Virus record (IMG/VR): IMGVR_UViG_3300031469_000005
Coordinates: 1 to 64,000 of that record
Length of the DNA stretch: 64,000 bases
Reading direction: 5' to 3' (one strand)
Origin: a virus
Shown here: positions 1 to 6,264 of the stretch, one piece after another
Numbering within the stretch: the first letter of the stretch is position 1
Layout: each line of letters begins with the position of its first letter
Program-made: the position numbers and the translations under genes
The notes under the pieces: generated by a model
The model's database searches: none
Seen by the model: the letters and a program-made list of their open reading frames with translations, nothing else
Told to the model about the DNA's origin: nothing

Positions 1-13
1 ATGTGACATTTTT

Positions 14-42
14 GTGTTTCGAACTCAAATCATGTGATAAGG
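14..42 (+). promoter_or_regulatory. Promoter of the KOW-protein gene, with leader
   Basis: GTGTTTC at 14-20 and an extended -10 box TGTGATAAG at 33-41, the same pair of elements seen before many genes here. Transcription would start near 48, giving a leader of about 85 nt with two hairpins and a ribosome binding site, unlike the leaderless genes. Confidence 0.6.
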
Positions 43-53
43 TTAATTTGTAC

Positions 54-107
54 GAACATGCAAACATGTTCTTAACGCTGGATCGCATTTGAAAGTGTTC
101 AAATGCG
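54..107 (+). promoter_or_regulatory. Two perfect hairpins in the 5' leader
   Basis: GAACATG/CATGTTC (54-60 and 65-71, loop CAAA) and CGCATTTGAA/TTCAAATGCG (84-93 and 98-107, loop AGTG) are perfect inverted repeats between promoter and start codon. GTTCTTAAC occurs after each hairpin. They could stabilise the mRNA or be a binding site for the RNA-binding KOW protein encoded next; that link is inference. Confidence 0.6.
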
Positions 108-134
108 AAGGTTCTTAACAAAGGAAAAATCATA

Positions 135-686
135 ATGGAAAATCAGTCCGCTAACAACGAAGAGACGGTCACGAACGAGAACGTGACCGAGGAAACATCC
201 ACCAAGGTTAAGAAAACGAAGTTAACCCCGGATGAGAAGGCAGAACGTAAGGCTGCACGTGAGGTCAAGCGGGCTGAGAAGGAAGCGAATCGTCCTCCCA
301 AGCATTCCGCGAAGGTTGCAACGGCTCGGAACAGGCTTCCGAAGCTCGACAATGACTTGGTGAAGACATTCGATAGCTTGGTTGGGGAACTTACCAACGT
401 TCAGTTGGAGACCCTCTCAAGTCACTTGGCACTCACTGCACGGGAGCGTCGTACGACCTCTGCGGTTGGGAAGACCGTCAAGCAGGGTCAGGTGGTCAGG
501 ATTGTCGATGGTGATGCGGGTTTCGTCGGTCAGATCGGAACCGTCACCAAGGCGAATCGAATTCGGTGCTACGTGGAGGTTCCCGGAGCCGAGAATCCAC
601 TGTACCTGTTCACTTCCGACGTTGAGTCGGTGGAGAACGATGTTGAGATCGAGGATGCAGACCTCTCCGTGGCCGCTTCGGCTTGA
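135..686 (+). CDS. KOW/SH3-like domain protein with charged N-terminus
   Basis: 183 residues. The first 60 are acidic then strongly Lys/Arg/Glu rich (likely disordered or coiled). Residues about 117-165 hold a KOW-like segment (VRIVDGDAGFVGQIGTVTKA) followed by beta-strand-like sequence, as in NusG or ribosomal L24 type RNA-binding domains. AAAGGAAAA lies 9-10 nt before ATG, a good ribosome binding site. It is alone between a structured leader and a terminator, so it is a monocistronic, probably well expressed gene. RNA or nucleic-acid binding is inferred from the KOW motif; the exact function is unknown. Confidence 0.85.
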   Translation: MENQSANNEETVTNENVTEETSTKVKKTKLTPDEKAERKAAREVKRAEKEANRPPKHSAKVATARNRLPKLDNDLVKTFDSLVGELTNVQLETLSSHLALTARERRTTSAVGKTVKQGQVVRIVDGDAGFVGQIGTVTKANRIRCYVEVPGAENPLYLFTSDVESVENDVEIEDADLSVAASA

Positions 687-731
687 AGCCTTCGCTTGCT
701 GGCGGTTTGATTTCTCACCTGGTAGAAATTA

Positions 732-772
732 GTTTGGGGATGGATCGCAGCAAATCAATCACATCCCCAAAC
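732..772. terminator. Hairpin between convergent genes
   Basis: GTTTGGGGATG (732-742) and CATCCCCAAAC (762-772) pair perfectly over 11 bp with a 19-nt loop. It follows the KOW gene and faces the minus-strand gene at 889. There is no clear U tract, so it may need help to terminate. Confidence 0.55.
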
Positions 773-845
773 CTTTCAACTCCTGCTTTTTAACGTTGCT
801 TTCCCCCTTCACTATAAGGGTTCTGCATCGCACATCAGCAGTGAC

Positions 846-880
846 ATCACGATCTCGCTCCTCGCGGGAGCGTTCGTGAT
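846..880. terminator. GC-rich hairpin at the 3' end of the minus-strand gene
   Basis: ATCACGA (846-852) pairs with TCGTGAT (874-880), enclosing an inner CGCTCC/GGAGCG stem. It sits just past the stop of the gene on the minus strand at 889-1131. Confidence 0.5.
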
Positions 881-888
881 GAACTTCA

Positions 889-1131
889 TCAGGCAGCCTG
901 CACCGAAGAATCCGTGTCCTCCTCGTCACCACCGAGCTTCTCGATCTTCCTGATCATGTTCACGTTCTCGGTGATCAGCAACAGAGCCGTGCTGACGGCA
1001 TCGTATGCAGCATAGTGCTGCTTGTCACTGTTCTTCGGGGTTGTCGGGAGCTGAACACCCTCGAGTGCCTTTTGGGCTCCACGGGTCAGCTTCTTGATTC
1101 GGTCCAGGTGAAAGCGAGTCAAATTTTCCAT
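889..1131 (-). CDS. Small helical protein of unknown function
   Basis: 80 residues, predicted helical, with a basic N-terminal third (RFHLDRIKKLTRGAQKAL) and an acidic tail. I recognise no family. It is the only minus-strand gene in the first 17 kb and has its own upstream region and downstream hairpin. Start ATG at 1131; GAAAGG lies about 13 nt upstream, a loose ribosome binding site. Confidence 0.7.
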   Translation of the reverse strand: MENLTRFHLDRIKKLTRGAQKALEGVQLPTTPKNSDKQHYAAYDAVSTALLLITENVNMIRKIEKLGGDEEDTDSSVQAA

Positions 1132-1353
1132 GGTGTGTTACATACCTTTCTTTTTGTCCTCTTTTGAAGAACATCGTTGTGACGGTTCGTTCATGAACAT
1201 GTTTGTAACACGGTGTGTCAATGTCCAACACAACAAAGATGCGAGTTAATGAACAATTTATGTCGCATGATTGTACGTCGTGTGACATTTATGTTACATG
1301 GTACATATTGTCACAATGCTGCAACCCTCGTGATCTCGATTATTCTCGAGATG
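1132..1353. promoter_or_regulatory. Divergent intergenic region
   Basis: About 230 bp between divergent genes. It holds a perfect 10-bp palindrome GTTCATGAAC (1189-1198) and, read on the minus strand, a TTGACA-like box in GGACATTGACACACC (around 1215-1230), so the minus-strand promoter is probably here. I see no open frame of note. Confidence 0.4.
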
Positions 1354-1360
1354 AAAGGAT
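1333..1360 (+). promoter_or_regulatory. Hairpin followed by ribosome binding site
   Basis: ATCTCGA (1333-1339) and TCGAGAT (1346-1352) form a 7-bp stem with a 6-nt loop. AAAGGA follows at once and is spaced correctly for the TTG start at 1367. This argues for the TTG start over the later ATG at 1391. Confidence 0.5.
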
Positions 1361-1366
1361 TAAACC

Positions 1367-1669
1367 TTGACCTTTGAATCATTCGGTGACATGAACTTAG
1401 CGTGGCAACTCGTGATCATAATCGGGACGACCGGAATCATGTGCGGCGCAATCGGCGGTGTGTTCATGCTGCAGGATCGTTGGCACGAGCGCAAGTTCGC
1501 GACGAATGACACTGTCGTGTTCGCGCAAACGATCGATACACGTTTCAAGATCATAGCGAACCGTGTTAAGGATCTTGAAAAGGCGCTCAAAAATTCGAAC
1601 ATCGACCTGGCTGAGGATTTCTCCAAGACTCACGAGTTCGATACGAGAACCCGAGTCTTCAAACGATGA
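1367..1669 (+). CDS. Small single-pass membrane protein
   Basis: 100 residues. One clear membrane segment (about residues 11-34, WQLVIIIGTTGIMCGAIGGV), then a charged, partly coiled region (FKIIANRVKDLEKALKNS). TTG start chosen because AAAGGA lies 7-8 nt before it. Its stop overlaps the next start (ATGA). No family recognised; a membrane-anchored coiled coil could be an anchor or a lysis-related accessory, but nothing proves this. Confidence 0.7.
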   Translation: MTFESFGDMNLAWQLVIIIGTTGIMCGAIGGVFMLQDRWHERKFATNDTVVFAQTIDTRFKIIANRVKDLEKALKNSNIDLAEDFSKTHEFDTRTRVFKR

Positions 1670-1863
1670 AGGTTGACATCATCGATCTCGACCCGGGCGA
1701 CCTGCTCGTGGTTGGATCGTACGTATACATCGTAGTGTCGTTCTCGCATGGCGAGGTCAACGTCCTTTCACCCATGACGAACTCATTGGTTTCGATATCG
1801 ATACAGAGATCAAGATTATTTCTGTCAGGTATTACAACACACGTGAAATGCAATTGTGCATAA
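1666..1863 (+). CDS. PGD-motif small beta protein
   Basis: 65 residues beginning MKVDIIDLDPGDLLVVGSYV. It carries the xPGDLhhh N-terminal motif shared by many small proteins in this genome, followed by alternating hydrophobic residues typical of short beta strands. ATG lies in an ATGA overlap with the preceding membrane-protein gene, so translation is probably coupled. Function unknown. Confidence 0.75.
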   Translation: MKVDIIDLDPGDLLVVGSYVYIVVSFSHGEVNVLSPMTNSLVSISIQRSRLFLSGITTHVKCNCA

Positions 1864-1867
1864 CTTT

Positions 1868-1899
1868 AAAATGTAAATCTTCAGGAATCCTGTTACAAT
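1868..1899 (+). promoter_or_regulatory. Promoter with short leader
   Basis: Extended -10 TGTTACAAT at 1891-1899. The start codon at 1933 is 33 nt away and has GAGG at 1923-1926, so this message has a leader and a ribosome binding site. Confidence 0.5.
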
Positions 1900-1932
1900 G
1901 ACTTTCATCAACGAACATGAAAGAGGAACAAG

Positions 1933-2196
1933 ATGTGCAGGATTTCTTTTAAGATGGGAGACCGTGTCCGTCTCGCGGACGGAAGGTTGGGCTTCGTAGC
2001 TTGTCCCCTGTTGGGACTCGTGATCGATGTCGCTTTCATACGAAACGGTGACATGACGCTCGAAACGGTTCCGAAATGGAATGTTAACAACCTCGAAGCC
2101 AAGGGATCATGCAATACCTGTTCGACGTCGGCATTGAATGAACTTTCGGGAGTTGTCCAATTGGAAATCCATTCAGGTATGCCGAAGCATCGTTGA
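1933..2196 (+). CDS. Small SH3-like protein
   Basis: 87 residues. The N-terminal half (FKMGDRVRLADGRLGFVACP) resembles an SH3-like or KOW-type barrel start, with a GDRV turn. Two Cys in GSCNTCS near residue 57 could bind metal or be incidental. Start supported by GAGG 6-9 nt upstream. No specific family recognised. Confidence 0.65.
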   Translation: MCRISFKMGDRVRLADGRLGFVACPLLGLVIDVAFIRNGDMTLETVPKWNVNNLEAKGSCNTCSTSALNELSGVVQLEIHSGMPKHR

Positions 2197-2253
2197 CCGA
2201 CTCAGGATGGCAATCAACGATCGAGCAAATTGAAATCATGAACGTATAATGTT

Positions 2254-2282
2254 GTGTTTTCCTCAACGAATCCTGATATCAT
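2254..2282 (+). promoter_or_regulatory. Leaderless promoter
   Basis: GTGTTTTC at 2254-2261 and TGATATCAT at 2274-2282, then TAGATC and the ATG at 2289: six nucleotides between -10 box and start codon, no ribosome binding site. Confidence 0.65.
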
Positions 2283-2288
2283 TAGATC

Positions 2289-2606
2289 ATGAACAAGAAC
2301 AACGTCCCTCGTACCGAATCGCTTCCGAGCGTCAACAACGTCACCTTCAAGGTCGGGGATGGCGTTCACTGGGGTTTCAACGGTGACACACGTCCAGGTA
2401 CCGTCGTCGCTGTGAGCAGGTCGGGTCGGGAGGTCACTGTCGTTCTGGATAAATTCGTGATCGACGAGGATGATAAAGGCTTCAAGGAAGGTCCGCGTAA
2501 AGGAACGTTCATTCAAAGACCACGAAACAACCTCGAATGTCCGATGAACGCCGTGAATTCTTTCGACAATGTGGTAAACGTGGTGCGGCGAAATCAAAAC
2601 GTTTGA
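2289..2606 (+). CDS. Small SH3/KOW-like protein
   Basis: 105 residues. Residues 20-55 (VTFKVGDGVHWGFNGDTRPG then TVVAVSR) have the look of a small barrel similar to Tudor/KOW folds, where VGDGVHW and PGTVV are adjacent strands. The ATG lies 6 nt after an extended -10 box, so a leaderless message is predicted. No orthologous function recognised. Confidence 0.75.
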   Translation: MNKNNVPRTESLPSVNNVTFKVGDGVHWGFNGDTRPGTVVAVSRSGREVTVVLDKFVIDEDDKGFKEGPRKGTFIQRPRNNLECPMNAVNSFDNVVNVVRRNQNV

Positions 2607-2765
2607 GGGTTAGCGGGCCCGCTGTCTAAGCCAGCCCCAAACCAGCTGGTAAAACCAGCCCCATTTAAGCCTAGGGGCCAGGCCAGCCCGTTGCAACCTT
2701 TTTAGGGCCTTCTCGAGCCACTCCCCGGGACTAAGGGCTCCTCAACAGCGCGCGTGTTTTCATTC
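2607..2765. other. GC-rich, palindrome-rich non-coding block
   Basis: About 150 bp much richer in GC than its surroundings, with no ATG-started frame of note. It packs GCGGGCCCGC, CCAGCTGG, CCTAGG, CTCGAG, CCCGGG and GCGCGC, plus two copies of CCAGCCCCA. It could be a structured RNA or a foreign insert. I recognise no known RNA family. Confidence 0.5.
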
Positions 2766-2777
2766 AGAATTCGAGAC

Positions 2778-2885
2778 ATGTTCTTTCCCATCGAAAGTGA
2801 TATCGGTGGCCCTTCCGACGATCGATTCGTACCATTGATCGTGTTCTTTTTCCAGACAGTGATGAGGTTCTTTGAGGTCAAGTGA
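2778..2885 (+). CDS. Very short hydrophobic peptide (tentative)
   Basis: 35 residues, ending in FVPLIVFFFQTVMRFFEVK. Its stop overlaps the GTG start of the next gene (GTGA), the coupling style seen across this genome. The promoter at 2841-2868 lies inside it, which weakens the call. Confidence 0.3.
   Translation: MFFPIESDIGGPSDDRFVPLIVFFFQTVMRFFEVK
2841..2868 (+). promoter_or_regulatory. Promoter
   Basis: GTGTTCTTTT at 2841-2850 and TGATGAGGT at 2860-2868. The GTG start at 2882 is 13 nt further on with GAGG between, so a very short leader is likely. Confidence 0.5.
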
Positions 2886-3154
2886 GCGCCTTCGGCGAGG
2901 GTATCGGCGAGGGTATTGACATCCCGTTTACGGAAATACTTCCGGGTGATCTGATCGTACCGCTCTCATGGAAAATTCTGTGCGTGTTATCAATCGTTCG
3001 CGTCGAGCATCCGTACGAGGATTCTTTTTATCGGCTACAATTCCTTGCGAAGCAGGATCGGCTGCGGTGGGTTCATGATTCAGTATCGTACAGGCAACAA
3101 TCGCATTTTGGGGCGAGATACCACTACCGAAACGGTCAATCGTTGAAATTCTAG
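2882..3154 (+). CDS. PGD-motif small protein
   Basis: 90 residues. After a Gly-rich start comes FTEILPGDLIVPLSWKI, the shared PGD motif, followed by beta-like sequence. GTG start, with GAGG 6 nt upstream. Function unknown; member of the repeated small-protein family of this genome. Confidence 0.65.
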   Translation: MSAFGEGIGEGIDIPFTEILPGDLIVPLSWKILCVLSIVRVEHPYEDSFYRLQFLAKQDRLRWVHDSVSYRQQSHFGARYHYRNGQSLKF

Positions 3155-3191
3155 GAACGTGATGCAAATTTGGGTTTTCTGTTTAAATTGT

Positions 3192-3219
3192 TGTTCTTTC
3201 CTCACGAAAGTAATATCCT
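3192..3219 (+). promoter_or_regulatory. Leaderless promoter
   Basis: TGTTCTTTC at 3192-3200, TAATATCCT at 3211-3219, then TAGATC and ATG at 3226 (6 nt). Confidence 0.6.
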
Positions 3220-3225
3220 TAGATC

Positions 3226-3414
3226 ATGAAACACTCCACTCGCATCATCAAGTCCCTCAAGAAGAACCAGCCCACGAACCTCCTCATCAAGTGGGGTGAT
3301 AACACCACCTTGAATCTCAAAGGCGTCGTGAAGAAGGTGAATCATACCAAGCGAGAGATCATGGTCATTTCCAATGGCATCGAGTACACCTTCGGTTTCG
3401 AGAACGTCGTATGA
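3226..3414 (+). CDS. Small beta protein, paralogue of the gene at 4799
   Basis: 62 residues. GVVKKVNHTKREIMVISNG and IEYTFGFENVV align with GIVKKVDGNHAELTV and VEYTFGF of the 60-residue protein at 4799-4981, so the two are paralogues. Leaderless start; its stop overlaps the next ATG. Probably an SH3-like barrel; function unknown. Confidence 0.8.
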   Translation: MKHSTRIIKSLKKNQPTNLLIKWGDNTTLNLKGVVKKVNHTKREIMVISNGIEYTFGFENVV

Positions 3415-3428
3415 ACGACAGGATCAAG

Positions 3429-3455
3429 AAGGCCTCGGACAATGTCCGAGGCCTT
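3429..3455 (+). promoter_or_regulatory. Perfect 12-bp hairpin containing a start codon in its loop
   Basis: AAGGCCTCGGAC (3429-3440) and GTCCGAGGCCTT (3444-3455) pair perfectly around a 3-nt loop AAT. The ATG of the next gene (3442) begins in the loop. Without a U tract it is not a classical terminator; it could hide the start codon. Confidence 0.55.
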
Positions 3456-3597
3456 CGAGAAAGCGAAGACAGAGTACTACGAAGAAGTTGAACTTGCGAG
3501 GAAAGAAAATCGTCCGGTTTCGGAGTTCATCGTCGGAAAATTCAATGGGCTGAGCCTGGCCCGTCACATCGTGTGGAACGTGATAAATGGAAACTAA
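3442..3597 (+). CDS. Small charged helical protein
   Basis: 51 residues (MSEAFEKAKTEYYEEVELAR then a basic and hydrophobic C-terminus). The start lies inside a strong hairpin. Its end overlaps the next gene by 11 nt. An alternative 26-residue frame from 3411 overlaps the previous stop (ATGA). No family recognised. Confidence 0.5.
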   Translation: MSEAFEKAKTEYYEEVELARKENRPVSEFIVGKFNGLSLARHIVWNVINGN

Positions 3598-3850
3598 ACG
3601 ACGACGACGAACTCGCAAAGAACATGCCTGGCATGTTCCTAAATCAAAGGTTCATGTGATCGTACCCGTACGAATCAATTACATACCTCATGTTCGTTCG
3701 ATCACGAACGAGGTTTTCCGCTTTGAAAAATCACTTATCAATCGTAACAAGCGCGTCGAGAGACGATTTGCTGAGAATTTCAACCTGGGTTTGTTGTTAG
3801 AGACTGGGCGGCGCGGAACATTCTCATTAAGGTCGCGGATTTATGACTGA
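3587..3850 (+). CDS. Small basic protein
   Basis: 87 residues with an extremely basic N-terminus (KRRRRTRKEH) and further Arg/Lys clusters, consistent with nucleic-acid binding. Overlaps genes on both sides by 8-11 nt, which fits the coupled operon style. Function unknown. Confidence 0.55.
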   Translation: METKRRRRTRKEHAWHVPKSKVHVIVPVRINYIPHVRSITNEVFRFEKSLINRNKRVERRFAENFNLGLLLETGRRGTFSLRSRIYD

Positions 3851-4007
3851 TGTGCAGAAACGGCTACTCACAATCCGTTTGCGGTTGCGCCTGGAAGAGA
3901 CCCTGAAGATGGCTCGAGAATCTGAAATTAGATGGGCTTCAGAAGAGGCTGAAGAAAAACTTAGGCACGTTTGCACGGCTAGGTGCCCTGTAGACTGCCT
4001 ATGGTGA
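3843..4007 (+). CDS. Small helical protein
   Basis: 54 residues, Arg/Leu/Glu-rich helix (RLRLRLEETLKMARESE) and a Cys-containing tail (CTARCPVDC). Start overlaps the stop of the previous gene. Too short for confident assignment. The following 130 nt up to the next promoter hold nothing I can support. Confidence 0.5.
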   Translation: MTDVQKRLLTIRLRLRLEETLKMARESEIRWASEEAEEKLRHVCTARCPVDCLW

Positions 4008-4141
4008 TTCTTTCTAAGATGATACCGCGGGGGTTCAATAAATGGTGAGTACACCGTCATCCGAAACGGAAAATTGATTAAAGATCGGTCATTTTTATGC
4101 TTCTTTACGAGCTTTTCAATCGTTGGTGCAGAAAGTTTTAA

Positions 4142-4169
4142 TGTTCTTTCACGAGGAACATGATAGGAT
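4142..4169 (+). promoter_or_regulatory. Leaderless promoter
   Basis: TGTTCTTTC at 4142-4150, TGATAGGAT at 4161-4169, then CTAAC and ATG at 4175 (5 nt). GTTC...GAAC forms a dyad in the spacer. Confidence 0.65.
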
Positions 4170-4174
4170 CTAAC

Positions 4175-4417
4175 ATGAATTCTTTTCCGGTTGCTGAAAA
4201 TGCCCGTTTTCGTCATCGCATCATGCGCAGGGATACAACGGCCACTGAATCATGTGGTCGCGATACGATCAGAATGACACGTACACCCGATGGCCTACTG
4301 GCGATCGCTGATCGTCATGCGAACGAAGGTAACTTTGAGGCATCGGAATTTTTTTTGATGATGGCTGAGAACGCAGAACCGCTCGAAATCGAGATTGATT
4401 TCGAACCTCTCGGTTAA
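4175..4417 (+). CDS. Small protein of unknown function
   Basis: 80 residues. A basic, His-containing N-terminal half and an acidic helical C-terminus (DRHANEGNFEASEFFLMMAE). The in-frame ATG at 4160 lies inside the -10 box, so 4175 is the likely start of a leaderless message. No family recognised. Confidence 0.7.
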   Translation: MNSFPVAENARFRHRIMRRDTTATESCGRDTIRMTRTPDGLLAIADRHANEGNFEASEFFLMMAENAEPLEIEIDFEPLG

Positions 4418-4420
4418 TTT

Positions 4421-4449
4421 GTGTTCTTTCGTCAGGAACATGTTAAGAT
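4421..4449 (+). promoter_or_regulatory. Leaderless promoter, best match to the consensus
   Basis: GTGTTCTTTC at 4421-4430 and TGTTAAGAT at 4441-4449, then CAGATC and ATG at 4456. GTTC and GAAC form a dyad within the spacer. Confidence 0.7.
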
Positions 4450-4455
4450 CAGATC

Positions 4456-4710
4456 ATGAACAAGTTCCCCTCCGTTGAATCCCTTCTCGGTCTCTCGCGT
4501 CAGTTCACGATTGGTTATACCGTTACAGTGAACGATGTATTGGGTTACGTTGCTTCATCGAACGAACCAGTCGTCATTGGATCGTCGCCTGCTCTCACAA
4601 TTGCGACATGCACCGATCTCGTTGAAATCGTTGGCACGACGATGCAAGGTAACGTCAAGATGAACCTCGTCAAGATGTTGCCAGACGGTCTTGCGCGATT
4701 GAATGCGTGA
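4456..4710 (+). CDS. Small beta-rich protein
   Basis: 84 residues, rich in Val/Thr/Ile with alternating hydrophobic residues (FTIGYTVTVNDVLGYVASSN) and a C-terminal strand (VKMNLVKMLPDGLARLNA). Leaderless ATG, 6 nt after the -10 box. Likely a small barrel protein; function unknown. Confidence 0.75.
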   Translation: MNKFPSVESLLGLSRQFTIGYTVTVNDVLGYVASSNEPVVIGSSPALTIATCTDLVEIVGTTMQGNVKMNLVKMLPDGLARLNA

Positions 4711-4762
4711 ACGATGTGAACGATCATCGGTGAATTAGCAACGACTCTCGATCAATCGAACC

Positions 4763-4792
4763 TTGTTCATTCAACCACCGATATGGTACTAT
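4763..4792 (+). promoter_or_regulatory. Leaderless promoter
   Basis: TTGTTC at 4763-4768 and TGGTACTAT at 4784-4792, then TAACGT and ATG at 4799 (6 nt). Confidence 0.6.
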
Positions 4793-4798
4793 TAACGT

Positions 4799-4981
4799 AT
4801 GAAGTTCAGAAAGAACGATCAAGTAAATTTAAACGTGAAGTTCGGTGCGAAGACGCTTGCCGTGAATGGTATTGTGAAGAAGGTCGATGGTAATCACGCT
4901 GAGTTGACCGTCGATTGTGGTAACGTTGAGTACACGTTCGGATTCTGTGACATCGTTGAATCTGTATTGAAAAGTGACTGA
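4799..4981 (+). CDS. Small beta protein, paralogue of the gene at 3226
   Basis: 60 residues sharing GIVKKV and VEYTFGF with the protein at 3226-3414, including spacing between them, so a duplicated family. Leaderless start. Function unknown. Confidence 0.8.
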   Translation: MKFRKNDQVNLNVKFGAKTLAVNGIVKKVDGNHAELTVDCGNVEYTFGFCDIVESVLKSD

Positions 4982-5018
4982 ACGAGCAATTCTTGCCGGA
5001 AAATTGAGGTATTACGAC

Positions 5019-5153
5019 ATGAAGCCAGGGATATTCTTTTTGTCGAGATTACGAAGGATTTCAACGAACGTTGTTAGTCATTGGTTCAAGTTCCCCTTAG
5101 AGATTGTTTTTTCGAAAAATTGTACACTTTATGATCGAATATCACCAATGTGA
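5019..5153 (+). CDS. Small basic peptide upstream of the macrodomain gene
   Basis: 44 residues (MKPGIFFLSRLRRISTNVVS then a mixed tail). GAGG lies about 10 nt before ATG. It overlaps the macrodomain start by 23 nt, so it may serve as a coupling leader. Low complexity of evidence. Confidence 0.4.
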   Translation: MKPGIFFLSRLRRISTNVVSHWFKFPLEIVFSKNCTLYDRISPM

Positions 5154-5586
5154 TCTTTTTCTAGCACCCGAAGGTTCTATTCTCGTTCACGCATGTAACG
5201 CGAAAGGTGTATGGGGTTCAGGGATTGCAAAGGAATTCAAACGAAGATTTCCTCTTTCATTTGAACAATACGAAAAATATTGCAAGCAACCTATCGAAAT
5301 CACGAGGGGATCGTGCCTTCTTGTGGGAGAAGGCCAATTCGGCATAGGCTGCCTGATCACATCGAACGGTTATGGAAAACACGTTGACGATCCTGAGACA
5401 ATTTTGCTGGCGACACGATCAGCGTTCAACGAGTTGCTCGAACAGATCGGATCGGACACAGAAATTCACATGCCGAAGATCAATTCAGGTTTGTTCAATG
5501 TTCCTTGGGAGTTGACGGAGCAAGTATTGAACCAGACGTTGAACGATCATTGCAACATTCACAGGTGCGTTGTTTATGAACTTTGA
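5131..5586 (+). CDS. Macrodomain protein (Poa1p/ALC1-like ADP-ribose phosphatase or hydrolase)
   Basis: 151 residues, the size of a lone macrodomain. NAKGVWGSGIAKEFKRRFP (residues 23-41) is the ADP-ribose pyrophosphate and distal ribose loop, and PKINSGLFNVPWE (about 122-134) is the second glycine loop, in the form typical of Poa1p-type ADP-ribose-1''-phosphatases and related ADP-ribosyl hydrolases. A TTG at 5104 is in frame, but ATG 5131 fits the domain start. Its stop overlaps the next gene. It probably reverses ADP-ribosylation or clears ADP-ribose products during infection. The same genome encodes an ADP-ribosyltransferase-like protein at 20201, so the two may act on one signalling layer (inference). 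Confidence 0.88.
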   Translation: MIEYHQCDLFLAPEGSILVHACNAKGVWGSGIAKEFKRRFPLSFEQYEKYCKQPIEITRGSCLLVGEGQFGIGCLITSNGYGKHVDDPETILLATRSAFNELLEQIGSDTEIHMPKINSGLFNVPWELTEQVLNQTLNDHCNIHRCVVYEL

Positions 5587-5905
5587 TAAAAATGATGCAA
5601 AGCGACGGAAAATCATTCGTGAGTACAAAGAAGATCTGACTCAAGCAGGAGGTGAACATTACTTTCTTTGGAGAGAAAATGTGCGACCTGGTACGCTGAT
5701 CATGAATTGTAACGATCCAAAAGTTGATTTCCTTGTCATTTCATGTGAAATTATCTATCATGAGGACTGTGATGATTCGAAGGTAAAAATTCTCGTTCTT
5801 GACATGAAGAGAAAAATAACGTTTACCTGGTACAGGTACGATCGGTATTCCATTTACGATTGGATACTTTTACAACCTTTGAATGTTTCTTCGTTGAACC
5901 TATGA
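5576..5905 (+). CDS. PGT-motif small protein
   Basis: 109 residues. A charged N-terminal helix precedes ENVRPGTLIMNCNDPKVDFL, a variant of the shared PGD motif, and a beta-rich C-terminus with YRYDRYSIYDW. ATG 5576 overlaps the macrodomain stop. Function unknown. Confidence 0.75.
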   Translation: MNFDKNDAKRRKIIREYKEDLTQAGGEHYFLWRENVRPGTLIMNCNDPKVDFLVISCEIIYHEDCDDSKVKILVLDMKRKITFTWYRYDRYSIYDWILLQPLNVSSLNL

Positions 5906-5911
5906 TATGAT
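5884..5911 (+). promoter_or_regulatory. Leaderless promoter
   Basis: TGTTTCT at 5884-5890 and TGATATGAT at 5903-5911, then CAACACC and ATG at 5919 (7 nt). Confidence 0.55.
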
Positions 5912-5918
5912 CAACACC

Positions 5919-6230
5919 ATGATTACGAAGCAATGTTTGCTTACTCGAGGATTCACGAAGTACAAGAATAACGAGGGAAGCTGGGCGGACGAATTCTACA
6001 AGTTGTGCGTTCGGAATTCAAGTAAGAATCTTTTCTTCATCGACATGAAGTACTACCGCAACGTGTCGCAGCCGTGGGCACCGAGCGCTAGAATGTACAG
6101 GAGTTCTGATTGTTCGTTCACGGTTTCCTTTGTCGTGGAAAATAGTTGGACGATCGATCGTTTGATCGCGGAGTTCACTCTGGCATACACATTGATGCAA
6201 TGCGTGCCAGACATTCACAACAATGACTGA
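5919..6230 (+). CDS. Protein of unknown function
   Basis: 103 residues from ATG 5919; an in-frame ATG at 5907 overlaps the -10 box, so the later start is preferred. Mixed alpha/beta composition, Tyr- and Trp-rich middle (KYYRNVSQPWAPSARMYRSS). No family recognised. Confidence 0.7.
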   Translation: MITKQCLLTRGFTKYKNNEGSWADEFYKLCVRNSSKNLFFIDMKYYRNVSQPWAPSARMYRSSDCSFTVSFVVENSWTIDRLIAEFTLAYTLMQCVPDIHNND

Positions 6231-6259
6231 TGTTCTTTCTTAGAAGAACGTGATACAAT
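6231..6259 (+). promoter_or_regulatory. Leaderless promoter
   Basis: TGTTCTTTC at 6231-6239 and TGATACAAT at 6251-6259, then TAATC and ATG at 6265 (5 nt). GTTC and GAAC form a dyad in the spacer. Confidence 0.65.
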
Positions 6260-6264
6260 TAATC

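Noticed and set aside
2607-2765. Cloning-vector polylinker
   Set aside because: The row of restriction-like palindromes suggests one, but spacing and intervening sequence are irregular and no vector sequence surrounds it. Kept as an anomaly instead.
4160-4174. Earlier ATG start for the gene at 4175
   Set aside because: It overlaps the -10 box of the promoter, so it cannot lie on the transcript.
5080-5110. tRNA-like T-arm (GGTTCAAGTTCC)
   Set aside because: The flanking bases cannot form the T-stem, and no acceptor or anticodon arm is present. No tRNA gene was seen in the window.
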